Assembly: GCA_902792895.1 (NCBI GenBank)
Contig: CADBBK010000001.1
Span: 1-64,000, forward strand
Length of the DNA stretch: 64,000 nt
Direction of reading: 5' to 3'
Source of the DNA: an uncultured Bacteroidales bacterium
Lineage (GTDB): Bacteria; Bacteroidota; Bacteroidia; Bacteroidales; Muribaculaceae
The notes under the pieces were generated by a model. The model saw only the letters and a program-made list of their open reading frames with translations, did not search any database and was not told the origin of the DNA. Within the stretch, counting starts at the first letter, position 1. Each line of letters starts with the position of its first letter. The translations under genes were made by a program, and so were the position numbers. Shown in pieces: positions 8,101 to 17,776 of the stretch.

Positions 8101-11100
8101 GTTTCATCAGTGCCAGTTCGTTGTCGCTCAACGGTTATGACTTCACCGATGTGTCTTCATTCAACGTGAATGGTACGATACGTTATTCCGGTACCGATGT
8201 TCCCGTCGACAGTGTTACTTTCTATGTTGACGGCACGCCGTGTAGCAAGAATGGCGAACTCATCATGAGCAATGCGAGTGGCGAGTACTTGATTTCGGTA
8301 CCCATCGGAGAGCATTATATTGAGGCCCGACGCAATGGCCACACCTTTGAGTTTGCAGGTCGTTATCCCACAACCGAAGGAGAAACCTACAACTTTGTGG
8401 AGCCCTCTCACATTGATTTCTTTGACAATACACTGGTCAACTTCAGCGGCCGCATCACAGGTGGTCAGGCCGAAGGAGAAAAACCGCTGGGCTACGGCGT
8501 AAGCCGCAACAACATTGGGCAGGCTGTTATCACGTTGGGCATGCTTGACCATCCCCAGCGCCGCATCAATGTGATCAGGCAGGAAAACGGAACCACAGTG
8601 TCATGGGAGGATAACCCTAACAAGGTGGACATCGAGTCGGCAACACCCGATATCAACAGTCATTCATGGCGTGGTTATGGCGATGCTGACGAGGTGAAAA
8701 ACATCTACATTGTCACCGACAGCGTCACTGGTGAGTTCAGCGCTATGGTGCCACCGTTGAGATACAATGTAAAGAGTGTGACATTCAAAACCAACACACC
8801 ATTGAATGAGAGCCAGCCTTTTGGTACCGTGCCGGCGATCAACCTCTCCAACCCTCTTGACAGTGTGCGTCCCGACACGCTATGGAACGATGACCACAAT
8901 GCTCATGCGGCGCTCTACCGTCCCAACAAGACCATGCGCCTTACCTACCGCAGCAATCCCGTTTTTGACGTGAAGCAAGTTGGAGCGCCAGCAGGAGCCT
9001 TCGGAACCGACATCTTGATGCTTGGAAAAGACGAAGACATTGAAGTGCCGCTTTACTCGGTTAACTGGGATACCGGAGATGTCACCTACAATTACAACTA
9101 TCCTGTGTTCCGCCAAGGACTGGAATACAAGTTCAAGATCAAGGTTTACGAACCCTACACCAACTACGATACGGGACCATCGGGAGTGCTATATAAAGCA
9201 GCCCTCTCGGATAGCATCATCAGCATCAACAATGAGTTAAGCGGTGATGCGTCGGTAGTGATTGAAGACATTCACAATGACTCCATCAATGTCAACCGTG
9301 GTGATCTAGTTCAGTTGCAACCCAATCAGATGCGCCTCGACAGCATTGGAGAGGCTACTTACAAGTGGAAGGCCGGTTATCCTAACCTCTATTCGCCTTA
9401 CACGCGTTCGATGAACATGAATACCGTTGTCAACGGACGTTCATTCAACTGGTTGTCTCATAGTTTTGAAGGCATCATACTTGGTGTCATACCAACTGGT
9501 AACAACTTCATCACTGCTGGTCCCGATAAGGTGGATATGGTATTGCGAGACCCGCCAGGCAGTCAATCGACACAGACATGGGGAGTTGACACTATCACCA
9601 CTAAATATCATTATAAACTTACTGGAACCCATAATGCCGATAATCTGGAAGTCACCTATCTGGGTGGATGCAAAATCACGACCATTTTGGGCATGCTACC
9701 AGTAGCCGCCGAGAATGATCTGGAGTTCATCAACGAGCAATCCGGTATATTCAAGTATGAACTCAAGCGTGATTGGGACAACACTTCCTATACCACCTAC
9801 ATCAACTCACATTCGGTGAGCACCTCAAACCGCGACAAGTTTGTGGGTCGCGATGGCGATGTGTTTATAGGATATTCCACTAATTATATAATAGGTTCGG
9901 CCGATCAAGTGAATCTCTTCCAACAGGATGACGGCTCATGGGCATTGGGGTCTGACCAATGCGTCACAGTGGGCGAAAGTTTTGGAACACATTTTGAATA
10001 CCCGCAACGCTATATTGAGAATACCCTTATTCCCAATATCAAAAAAGCCCGTAACAGTTTGTTAACCCACATCACGAGCCTGAACGAAATGGAGGAAAAT
10101 CCCCTGACTCCCACCTACTACACTCTGCTCGATGAGACGGATAAACGATACGGTTCATCCAACGATGACGAGAATGTGTGGGGCAGTGAAGCCAAGAAAG
10201 GATATGACGGTCCAAGTTATTGGTTCCGTTATCCCTTGGATTACTCGGGTTGTGACAGCGTGAAATGGGAGAACGAGAATGTGCGCTTGTGGGAAGAGCG
10301 TATGTCTGACAATGAAGAGGATAAGATTAAAGCCTTCAATGAGTCGAAGTATAAGATTGGCAACGAATCGTTTGCTTACGGCACATCACTCACCAACACC
10401 ATAGCAACTAACAAGATTACTAAAAACAATTATGCCTTTAATTTCACATTCAACCTTGCTTGGGGCGCCAAGGTCGGCATCACCAACAATGGTCATGGAG
10501 TTGTAGTGAAAAATAACCTTTCGGCTGGTTATCATTACACCGAAGGGGATGTTGATGAGACGCAGGTCAAGAACGCCTTCTCCTACTCGTTTGTCGATGC
10601 GGCCCGCGGCACCGCCCACACGGTAGACATCTTTGATTCGCCACGAGGATGGAGTCCGATTTTCCGCACACGAGCAGGACAGACACGCTGTCCCTACGAA
10701 CCAGAAAGGTATACCAAGTACTATAATCCTGGCACCCTGCTTGACTACTCGACGATGAAACTCGACAATCCCAAGATTGCTATTCCTGAGAAAAACATCG
10801 TTGATGTACCAGCAGGACAGACGACACAACTCAAAATTCACCTCACCAATGAAAGTGAGACCCATGACACCTATAATGTCGTGTTGCTTAGTGTTGACCC
10901 GACGACCAACCCCGACGGTCTCCAAGTGATGCTCGACGGTCTCCCCCTTGCCCAGGCCAACGAGATATGGATTCCATACGGTCAAATCATGGAACGCACC
11001 CTGACATTGAAGCAGAGCAATCCTGCAGTTCTTGACTATAACGATGTGAAAATCAGTTTGCTCAGCTCTTGCCAGGATGAGATTGTGTTTGACTCCGAGA

Positions 11101-14100
11101 CATTCTCGGTTCACTTTGTTGCCGCGGCACCTGATGTCACGCTATTGCTTGACAAGCACATTGTCAACAAGAAGACCAATGACAATCATGAGGGCATTCA
11201 AGTCACCATCAAGGATGTGAACCGCCAGTTCACTGGTCTGAAGGGTGTAAGGCTCAAATACCGTTTTGCTGGTGACACTCAGTGGATTACTGCTCACGAG
11301 TGGATGACCAAGAGCGATTATCTGACTGATGGTGAAAATGAACTGCAGTCACTGATGCCTGCCGAGGGTAACATCTATTATACACTGATGCTGCCCGATA
11401 TTGACGGGAATTATGTCGTGGCTGCCGAGTCGATGGCTTTGTTCGGCGATAACAATGAGGTGGTGAGCACAACTCCTGAGCAGGAAGTAATCCGTGACAC
11501 ACGCGGCCCGAAACTGCTGGGACAGGCTTATCCCAACACGGGAATCCTCACCCCTACTGATGACATTCGCATCAAGTTTAACGAGGACATTCGAGAGAGT
11601 TACCTGACAAAGGATCAGAATTTCTTTATCACTGGCTCCCTCAACGATGCACAGGTATCTCACGATGTGTCACTGCAATTCAACGGCACCCCTGTCGAGA
11701 CCGATGCCTATCTGCCCATCAACAATACCAGTTTTGCTTCGACCATATGGATTAAGCGCAAAGGTAGTGGCACCCTGATTGAGCATGGTACCGAGGGGAA
11801 CAAATTGAGTGTGGATCTCGATGCCGATGGCCATGTGACCGTTGATTTGGGCGGACAGAGCATCACGAGCCAGGAAACTGTTCCGGCCGATAAGTGGACA
11901 TTCCTGGCCATGAACTATGTCAAAGGAGCTACCGGCACCAGCAACACCCTGACCATGCTCATGGCCGTGGACGGTGACGAGAAGATGCTGTTTGACGAAG
12001 CCATCGTACCCGATTACAATGCCAATGGACATCTCGTCCTGGGCCGTAATTATACGGGCATGATGCATGAATTGGTATTGTGGAACAAGAACTGTCCCGT
12101 GCGTACCCTACTCGCCTCTAAGGACGAAGTGGTTGCGCCGTATCTGCCCGGACTGGTGGGTTACTGGAAGATGAACGAGGGCCACGGCACCATCGTGACC
12201 GATTATGCCCGCTCCCGCAACATTCATCTGCCTGTCGAGAGTTGGAACGTCGAGAATACCAATCTTGCCGCCCATCTCGATGGCACCGGCAGCATCAAGA
12301 TACCCATGAGCACCATTTCGCCCCGTTCAACCGACAGTTATGTGGTTGAGACCTGGTTCCGTGGAGAGAAAGACAAGAATGCACGTGCAACGTTGCTCTC
12401 GGTTACCGACCGAGTGTCCATCGGCTTTGACTACGACAATTCGATGATACTGCATCTGTACAACGACACGCTCTCATCACTCACCAGCAATGGCTTGCCC
12501 ATTGTATTGAGCAACGTGAACTACAACGACGGTAACTGGCACCACCTCGCCCTGAACGTTCATCGCGGCGTGAGTGCGGTGATCTATATCGACGGCAAGG
12601 CTGTCAAGACACTCGCCGAGCAGCAACTTCCTGCTCCTGCAGGAGATTACCTGTATGTGGGATCGATCCTGAAACGCAATGCCGAGAATCCCCAGTTCGT
12701 GGAAGAAAGTTACCGCTTCACGGGTGACATTGACGAGCTGCGCGTGTGGAATGTGGCATGTGACGGAACCTCGGTGATTGCCAACCGTTATAATCAAGTT
12801 GATACTGCCGAAGTGGCCGGGTTGGTTGCATACTTCCCGATGGAGCACAGTGCGCTGGATGCCAATGGCAATATCATCACTGAGTTCAGCCTTGACAACA
12901 AGGCTCCCCTCAGCATCGGTTATGGTGTGACAGCAGCAATAGGTGAAGGTGTTACTCAGGCAGTCACAGCTCCTGCGTTGCGTACTGCCCCATTGAAGCA
13001 GAATCTTGATTTTGACTTCACGGCGTCATCCAATGAGATTTACATCAACCTGCGCACCTTGCCTTCACGCATGCAGGGTAACCTGCTCACCTTCATTGTC
13101 AAGAACGTTCGAGACCTACAAGACAACCTGTCGGAAACCGTTACCTGGAGTGCGGTCGTTGACTACAACACGCTGGAGTGGGATCAAGAGTCGCTCAGTC
13201 TCGAGAAGAATCGCCTGAGCGAAGTGTCGGTATTTGCGTCGTTGCGCAACAAGGGACGCGAGAGTGGTCGTTTCAATATCTCAGGACTCCCCACTTGGAT
13301 TGTGCCTTCGGTAACGACAGGTGTTCTGGGGACCAACGAATCGACAACCATAGATTTTACTGTAGGAGCTGACGCCCCTGTGGGTTCTCATTCGGTCTAT
13401 GCCTACGCAGTCAACGATGATGACATCTGCTCGCCGTTGTTGCTCAACATCCACGTGAGCGGCAATGACCCGCAGTGGACCATTAACCCCGGTGACTATG
13501 AAAGTTCGATGAACATGGTCGGACAGATCTACTTTGGAGACAAAATCTGCACCAATACCAATACCAAACTCGCAGCATTTGTCAACGGTGAGTGCTGTGG
13601 CGTGGCTTCACCCAAGCTGGTCACCAGCCGTGATGCTTACTTTGTGGACATGACCATCTATGGTCTGGAGGATGTCAGTGTGCCTCAGCCCATCACCTTC
13701 CGCATCTATGATGCCGAGCAGGGTGTGGTATTGAGTGACGTAATCACCTCCTTGAATGGTGTGGCACTGGACATTCCCTATCGTCCCAACGACTTGGTCG
13801 GTGATTATGACAATCCCGTCAAGTGGACGGCTGGTGAACAGATTGAGCAGTTGTGCAACTTGAAGAGCGGCTGGAACTGGATTTCACTCTACGTGCAACC
13901 CGATGAGGATAAGGCCGATCTGGAGAGCGTGTTCGGCCATGCCAAGGTATTCAACACCATCAAAGGCAAGGAAGGCTTTGCCATGAACAGCGGTTCCAAG
14001 TGGACCGCCGAGGGGCTGGGCGACCTTGCTGTGGGCACTCTGTACAAACTCAAGGTGAAGCAGGATGTCAATCACAACATTGTGGGCAACCGCATCAACA

Positions 14101-14987
14101 CGCTGGAGACCTACCAGAAAATATATCCTGGTTGGAACTGGATTGGACCGCTGTCCATCTATAACCTGAGCCTTGGAGAAGCATTTGCCGACCTGTCACC
14201 CGTGCGTGGCGACATCGTCAAGAGCAAGGACCAGGTAGCCTTCTATGACGGCTACAAGTGGGAGGGCGACCTGAGTGCCTTAATTCCCGGTATGGGCTAC
14301 TATTACAAGTCCAATAACCCCGATACGGTGAGGTTCCGCTATCCCACGATTGATGCCTCCTATAACTTCGCTCCTGTGGTGAGAATGGCTCGCTCTTCAT
14401 CCAATTCACCCTTTGAGCCTGTTGACCACCACCAGTTCAGCGACAACATGAATGTCGTTGCTCACGTGATGGTTGACGACGTACTGGTAGACACACTCTT
14501 CGTTGGCGCATTCATCGATGACGAGTGCCGAGGCGTGACCACTGCCACTGAGGATGGCTACTACCTGTTGACGATTGCCGGAAACGCTGACGAGATGGGT
14601 AAGTACGTGAAGTTTGCCACCATGATTGAAGGACAGATTGTCACTATCAACGAGCAGTTGCCTTGGGTGAGCGATATCATCTATGGCGACCTGGACGAAC
14701 CTGTTCTGTTGACTGTCGGTTCAAGTGGTGTGAATGATATTCAGGTCATGAATAGCAACATAACTGTCACGCCAACCCTTGTAAAGGATGCGATCCAGGT
14801 ACGTTCCGATGCCTTGTTGGGTTCGGTAACTGTTTACTCGGTTAGCGGCAGCATCGTGGTACGCTTGTCTCAGATCAATGAGAATGCCGTGTCAATCAGT
14901 CTGGATCACGTGTCGGCAGGTGTATACTTTGTCGAGGCAATGACTACAGACGGCTATCGCGTCGTTAAACAGATTATCAAGCAATGA
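5196..14987 (+). CDS. Giant secreted multidomain LamG-like protein with T9SS sorting tail
   Basis: I start at 5196 (3263 residues), because this Met opens a clean signal peptide (MKRLFLLWLWL to PSFA); the upstream Met at 5163 does not. The order is a fibronectin-III-like domain (about 311-415), a LamG/concanavalin-like domain (about 660-865, ending NIDEVRVWNRAL), and carboxypeptidase-regulatory-like segments (about 628 and 990-1050). A cysteine-bearing RTRAGQTRCPYEPERY block follows near 1830. Two further LamG-like domains lie at about 2170-2300 and 2350-2525 (GDIDELRVWN), then two GWNWI repeats (about 2890 and 2978). The last 80 residues form a type A sorting domain (VYSVSG, GVYFVEA, RVVKQIIKQ). 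It is probably exported by the Por system and surface-bound or released as an adhesin or glycan-binding protein; the ligand is unknown. It has no operon partners. Confidence 0.8.
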   Translation: MKRLFLLWLWLTLMLVSPMPSFAISGYYNDPGGGSYWCNVYVQSVSDGKSYSWCTGISEDTGMNSFRGFESEHDGKISIQHPTIKIKFRYHNGQPKGFNYNGSQQDLYVMTRDGSLHKIGEWPKGGKFTQTDYTYGVIGEGSMADGWFTFYYTPNQAGLDNVAAIQIENDTYYAQDHFWFWEKDYSFQLHSRYLKSLDIEFEKCRDAEIEWTAPNKVKVSADNSWLPPRMGDHVNNFYYKSSYQATVYADNKVYNSETFDVINYGNKSIEIDVPGNKNFFVEVARSTTIGYTYNDHTVTLVQHEGAYSITPMNNTPPDVTASFNQVTGEMRLQWDVDNDLAKEGDFQIYRTLMNEYGSYIGNREKLGTSSKNYFTDKAEYGLDYNNRYRYEVFQLKKVWGEVEIPSDPQPLTIVYPCVVMANTIPVIPLHLNQDATVTDNIKIDWDFSNVPQAESSVTFYVNRIDPDGTIKNHYGEVTVPRSAGQASFIDDKPESSCEVYRYFVTTDMLDGKLHFTSDTLQSSLLDGSIVTGVTISKGNYIGSVHVNWTAKQVGLSPTYYEVHRRFVGASDWLTIGTTSGTTTNYTFVDQTAEPGRFYEYRVAAYSPDCDGTGRVISNSMIESGFSQASGVIAGRVQFDTGTAVEGVRLNLLRSGDESVRPQFYSRAMLENGEGMEWHTNAATANNMLRLDRPFTLQMWVNPEEDQQWVSLFKIDNYDGYAVDSDGNCTGYNFYLFNYDHTIHGGDMDGFAPAIKFSGTDKWFHHPVTNKTAVIKYNQYSHLTIRNNADGTLTCIINGDIDNPYIFDISTVPTLQFDYSEIPADEDGVVKVRFCSPSGSNNNTFKGNIDEVRVWNRALPNNEIVTNYDRLLSGRETGLKVYWNFDEGLEEYAFDYSYTDGVPNGNHPILGRNTRPSEVVPGEDQLTLYGLTNTNGEYIIRGIPFTGSGTGYTVAPSKGVHSFNPASRTGFISASSLSLNGYDFTDVSSFNVNGTIRYSGTDVPVDSVTFYVDGTPCSKNGELIMSNASGEYLISVPIGEHYIEARRNGHTFEFAGRYPTTEGETYNFVEPSHIDFFDNTLVNFSGRITGGQAEGEKPLGYGVSRNNIGQAVITLGMLDHPQRRINVIRQENGTTVSWEDNPNKVDIESATPDINSHSWRGYGDADEVKNIYIVTDSVTGEFSAMVPPLRYNVKSVTFKTNTPLNESQPFGTVPAINLSNPLDSVRPDTLWNDDHNAHAALYRPNKTMRLTYRSNPVFDVKQVGAPAGAFGTDILMLGKDEDIEVPLYSVNWDTGDVTYNYNYPVFRQGLEYKFKIKVYEPYTNYDTGPSGVLYKAALSDSIISINNELSGDASVVIEDIHNDSINVNRGDLVQLQPNQMRLDSIGEATYKWKAGYPNLYSPYTRSMNMNTVVNGRSFNWLSHSFEGIILGVIPTGNNFITAGPDKVDMVLRDPPGSQSTQTWGVDTITTKYHYKLTGTHNADNLEVTYLGGCKITTILGMLPVAAENDLEFINEQSGIFKYELKRDWDNTSYTTYINSHSVSTSNRDKFVGRDGDVFIGYSTNYIIGSADQVNLFQQDDGSWALGSDQCVTVGESFGTHFEYPQRYIENTLIPNIKKARNSLLTHITSLNEMEENPLTPTYYTLLDETDKRYGSSNDDENVWGSEAKKGYDGPSYWFRYPLDYSGCDSVKWENENVRLWEERMSDNEEDKIKAFNESKYKIGNESFAYGTSLTNTIATNKITKNNYAFNFTFNLAWGAKVGITNNGHGVVVKNNLSAGYHYTEGDVDETQVKNAFSYSFVDAARGTAHTVDIFDSPRGWSPIFRTRAGQTRCPYEPERYTKYYNPGTLLDYSTMKLDNPKIAIPEKNIVDVPAGQTTQLKIHLTNESETHDTYNVVLLSVDPTTNPDGLQVMLDGLPLAQANEIWIPYGQIMERTLTLKQSNPAVLDYNDVKISLLSSCQDEIVFDSETFSVHFVAAAPDVTLLLDKHIVNKKTNDNHEGIQVTIKDVNRQFTGLKGVRLKYRFAGDTQWITAHEWMTKSDYLTDGENELQSLMPAEGNIYYTLMLPDIDGNYVVAAESMALFGDNNEVVSTTPEQEVIRDTRGPKLLGQAYPNTGILTPTDDIRIKFNEDIRESYLTKDQNFFITGSLNDAQVSHDVSLQFNGTPVETDAYLPINNTSFASTIWIKRKGSGTLIEHGTEGNKLSVDLDADGHVTVDLGGQSITSQETVPADKWTFLAMNYVKGATGTSNTLTMLMAVDGDEKMLFDEAIVPDYNANGHLVLGRNYTGMMHELVLWNKNCPVRTLLASKDEVVAPYLPGLVGYWKMNEGHGTIVTDYARSRNIHLPVESWNVENTNLAAHLDGTGSIKIPMSTISPRSTDSYVVETWFRGEKDKNARATLLSVTDRVSIGFDYDNSMILHLYNDTLSSLTSNGLPIVLSNVNYNDGNWHHLALNVHRGVSAVIYIDGKAVKTLAEQQLPAPAGDYLYVGSILKRNAENPQFVEESYRFTGDIDELRVWNVACDGTSVIANRYNQVDTAEVAGLVAYFPMEHSALDANGNIITEFSLDNKAPLSIGYGVTAAIGEGVTQAVTAPALRTAPLKQNLDFDFTASSNEIYINLRTLPSRMQGNLLTFIVKNVRDLQDNLSETVTWSAVVDYNTLEWDQESLSLEKNRLSEVSVFASLRNKGRESGRFNISGLPTWIVPSVTTGVLGTNESTTIDFTVGADAPVGSHSVYAYAVNDDDICSPLLLNIHVSGNDPQWTINPGDYESSMNMVGQIYFGDKICTNTNTKLAAFVNGECCGVASPKLVTSRDAYFVDMTIYGLEDVSVPQPITFRIYDAEQGVVLSDVITSLNGVALDIPYRPNDLVGDYDNPVKWTAGEQIEQLCNLKSGWNWISLYVQPDEDKADLESVFGHAKVFNTIKGKEGFAMNSGSKWTAEGLGDLAVGTLYKLKVKQDVNHNIVGNRINTLETYQKIYPGWNWIGPLSIYNLSLGEAFADLSPVRGDIVKSKDQVAFYDGYKWEGDLSALIPGMGYYYKSNNPDTVRFRYPTIDASYNFAPVVRMARSSSNSPFEPVDHHQFSDNMNVVAHVMVDDVLVDTLFVGAFIDDECRGVTTATEDGYYLLTIAGNADEMGKYVKFATMIEGQIVTINEQLPWVSDIIYGDLDEPVLLTVGSSGVNDIQVMNSNITVTPTLVKDAIQVRSDALLGSVTVYSVSGSIVVRLSQINENAVSISLDHVSAGVYFVEAMTTDGYRVVKQIIKQ

Positions 14988-15035
14988 TGAGTCACATCAT
15001 TTTTTCACACTCATTATTTTGATATCAAGGTAAAG

Positions 15036-15069
15036 GCCACACCGTCAGCAACTTCGTTGACGGTGTGGC
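15036..15069 (+). terminator. Hairpin after the giant gene
   Basis: GCCACACCGTCA (15036-15047) pairs perfectly with TGACGGTGTGGC (15058-15069) around a 10-base loop. The trailing sequence is only weakly T-rich. It lies 49 bases after the stop codon. Confidence 0.75.
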
Positions 15070-15325
15070 TTGCCTTTGGTCCAACTATGATTTAGACTAA
15101 AATATCGTGACCGTTTGAGATGAGGAAACACTTATTCGGTCATTGCACATTTGTGTCACATTTGAAGACTGCGACGTTGTGGACATTCAACCTAGCGCAT
15201 TTCATGATAATAGGGTAAGTCCCAACTGTATCATTCTTCAAATTCAGGCGCTGAAATTCAGTGATTTATTCAATGAATTTTCAGTGCCGTTTTCTTTTTT
15301 AATTTGGAATATTTTTGCGGAAAGG

Positions 15326-15355
15326 TTGGTAGTTGAAGAAAAAGTTGTACCTTTG
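15326..15355 (+). promoter_or_regulatory. Bacteroidetes-type promoter of the B12 operon
   Basis: A -7 box TACCTTTG lies at 15348-15355, with TTG at 15326-15328, 19 bases upstream. This matches the Bacteroidetes sigma-70 pattern. Transcription should start near 15360, just before the riboswitch. Confidence 0.75.
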
Positions 15356-15365
15356 CGGCAAATTT

Positions 15366-15540
15366 GATGGTAATCGGGTGGCTTGACCACCGCGATGCAA
15401 GGGAATCCGGTGAGAGTCCGGAACTGTACCTGCAGCTGTAATCCCCTCAAACACAGGGTCTGCTTACTGAATGTCACTGGCCGTGTACATGGTTGGGAAG
15501 GCAAAGCAGACTGGGGAAAAGTCAGAAGACCTGCCATGAT
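15366..15540 (+). ncRNA. Cobalamin riboswitch
   Basis: The conserved core is present in order: GATGCAAGGGAATCCGGTG (15394-15412), then AGAGTCCGGAACTG, CAGCTGTAATCCCC, GTCACTGGCC, a GTTGGGAAGGC strand, and the B12 box AGTCAGAAGACCTGCC at 15520-15535. It lies in the leader of the TonB receptor gene at 15632. The 90 bases between aptamer and start codon should contain the expression platform. There is no T-run terminator, so control of translation or folding of the start region is more likely. It is expected to shut the operon down when adenosyl- or methylcobalamin is plentiful. No second copy was found in the window. Confidence 0.95.
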
Positions 15541-15631
15541 TTAGCTTTTAGCCATTAGCTGCGGCTGATGCAAGAAGCTGAATAAATTAACTTTAGTACG
15601 TTCACTCAGGAACAGGTGTGACGGAAAGCAA

Positions 15632-17776
15632 ATGAAGAAAAGAAAAAGACTGACGGCAGCAGTGCTGGCTTTATGCACGTTTGCGGCTGTCAATGGACAG
15701 AATGACATCTGGCGGCAGGATAGTCTGCCCGAGGTGGTTGTAACGGGTACTGGCACTCAGCACCTGTTGAAGGATGCGCCCGTACAGACCGAGGTAATTA
15801 CCAGTAAAATGTTGCGCAATTACGCGGGCAAGAGCATCGAGGATATCCTGGGCGGTCTCACTGCGTCATTTGCCTTTAACCAGGATGATATGGGTTCGCA
15901 GATGCAGCTGAACGGTTTGGGCAACTCCTATATCTTGGTTTTGATTGACGGCAAACGCATCCATGGCGACGTAGGTGGTCAGAATGACTTGTCGCTGATT
16001 GACCCGCAGAATATCGAGAAAATCGAAATCGTGAAAGGTGCGTCGAGTGCGCTCTATGGCTCCGACGCCATTGCCGGTGTAGTAAACATCATCACCAAGA
16101 AGCATCGCGAGGAGGGTTTATTAATTGAGAACACCACACGCGTGGGCAGCTATGGCGACGTGCGGCAGCACAACGGACTGGCGCTGAATTATGGCAAGTT
16201 CAGCAGCTATACCAACTTCCAGTTGCAACACAGCGATGGCTGGCAGAATACCTCGGTCGAGCATACCGAGGGGTCAGAGCCGCCCATTACCGACTCCCGC
16301 AACAAGACCGTGAACCGCCACACCAACTGGCAAATCGCCGAGCGTCTGACCTATCAGCCGACTAGGAATATAGAACTCTATGCTGACGGCAGCACCTACT
16401 GGAAGCGCATCTACCGCGTGAGCGGCCGCCATCCCCACTACGACGTGAAAACCTGGGACATGGAGTACCACAACGGCTCGGCATCCATCGGCGGCAAGTG
16501 GAATCGATCAAAGACCGACTATATTTCGCTCGACGTGGACTGGCACCGTCATGCCTATTATTACTACTACACCGCCACGACACTCGTCGAGGACTACGAG
16601 AAGAGTGCAGGCACTCCCTATTACCCTTATTACCCCTACCTTCCCGACCAAAAAGAGTTGCAAAGTGACCAGCAACGCACGATGGCAGCGCTGAAGGGCG
16701 TATTCACCCTACCCTACGAGAACATCCTGAGTGCCGGCGCAGAGTTTCGCTACGACTGGCTCCATGCTCCCACGCGCGTCAAGGGCGGCAAAGCCAGCGA
16801 CTGGACCGCTGCCGTGTATGTGCAGGACGAATTCAACCTCATCCACAACGTGAACATCACCGCCGGCCTGCGCCTAAATCAGAATGAGCAGTTCGGCACG
16901 AAGTTGACGCCCAAAGTGTCGGCAATGTGGAAGATTGGGCAGCCCTGGCGCTTGCGTGCCACCTGGAGCCAAGGTTTCAAGACTCCTGCCATACGTGAAC
17001 TGTTTTACCGCTATGTGCGCCAGATGAGCGGCACCTACTTGTACCTAGGCAACACCGACCTCAAGCCTCAATCGAGCAACTATTTCTCGCTTAGCGGCGA
17101 ATATGGTTGGCGCGGCCTGAATATCACCGTCACGGGTTATTATAATAAGGTTAAGGATATGATAGCGCTGGTGACCATTCCCAACTATCAGGCACCTGAC
17201 GAGTATATCATCCAATATGACCCCGTCAAAACGCGCCAGTACCAGAACATTGAGGATGCCAAGACCTATGGTGTTGATGTAAACATCAATTACCAGTGGC
17301 GCGAGTTCGCTTTCGGTTTGGGCTACAGTTATCTCGATACCGATGCCAACCAGTATGACACCAACCATGACAAGATGCGTAAAGTCACCATCGACGGCAT
17401 GGCCCACCACAAGGGCAACTGGTTCGCCACATGGAGTCACCGCTTCTCGAATGACTACCGCCTGGGCGTGGGCATCTACGGCCGCATGTCGAGCACCCGC
17501 TACTATCAAGATGACGGCAACGGCAAGGGCTACCAGACCTGGCGCCTGTCCACCACCCATGACCTAGGGCATTTCAAGGCGACGACATGGCGCCTGGAGG
17601 CAGGTGTGGACAACATCTTCAACTACTGCGACCGCACGCCCCACGGGCTGCACTTGGGCACGACAACTCCGGGTCGCACAGGATATGTGTCTCTGACCAT
17701 CCGCTTCAATCAAGGAAAGAAACTTTCTAATAAGTATAAGTCTAACTATAAACAACAAAACAATGATGAAGATTAA
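15632..17776 (+). CDS. TonB-dependent outer-membrane receptor, BtuB-like
   Basis: A 714-residue outer-membrane transporter directly behind the cobalamin riboswitch, hence probably importing cobalamin or another corrinoid or its precursor. It has a signal peptide (MKKRKRLTAAVLALC to NGQ), a TonB-box-like stretch PEVVVTG near 30 and a plug domain (about 35-150: LNGLGNSYILVLIDGKR, KGASSALYGSDAIAGVVNIIT). A 22-strand-type barrel follows, ending in GYVSLTIRF. There is no SusC-type N-terminal extension. Unusually, about 20 hydrophilic residues follow the normal terminal Phe, and the stop overlaps the next gene by 14 bases. It is the first gene of an apparent operon with cbiK and a second receptor. 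Confidence 0.9.
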   Translation: MKKRKRLTAAVLALCTFAAVNGQNDIWRQDSLPEVVVTGTGTQHLLKDAPVQTEVITSKMLRNYAGKSIEDILGGLTASFAFNQDDMGSQMQLNGLGNSYILVLIDGKRIHGDVGGQNDLSLIDPQNIEKIEIVKGASSALYGSDAIAGVVNIITKKHREEGLLIENTTRVGSYGDVRQHNGLALNYGKFSSYTNFQLQHSDGWQNTSVEHTEGSEPPITDSRNKTVNRHTNWQIAERLTYQPTRNIELYADGSTYWKRIYRVSGRHPHYDVKTWDMEYHNGSASIGGKWNRSKTDYISLDVDWHRHAYYYYYTATTLVEDYEKSAGTPYYPYYPYLPDQKELQSDQQRTMAALKGVFTLPYENILSAGAEFRYDWLHAPTRVKGGKASDWTAAVYVQDEFNLIHNVNITAGLRLNQNEQFGTKLTPKVSAMWKIGQPWRLRATWSQGFKTPAIRELFYRYVRQMSGTYLYLGNTDLKPQSSNYFSLSGEYGWRGLNITVTGYYNKVKDMIALVTIPNYQAPDEYIIQYDPVKTRQYQNIEDAKTYGVDVNINYQWREFAFGLGYSYLDTDANQYDTNHDKMRKVTIDGMAHHKGNWFATWSHRFSNDYRLGVGIYGRMSSTRYYQDDGNGKGYQTWRLSTTHDLGHFKATTWRLEAGVDNIFNYCDRTPHGLHLGTTTPGRTGYVSLTIRFNQGKKLSNKYKSNYKQQNNDED

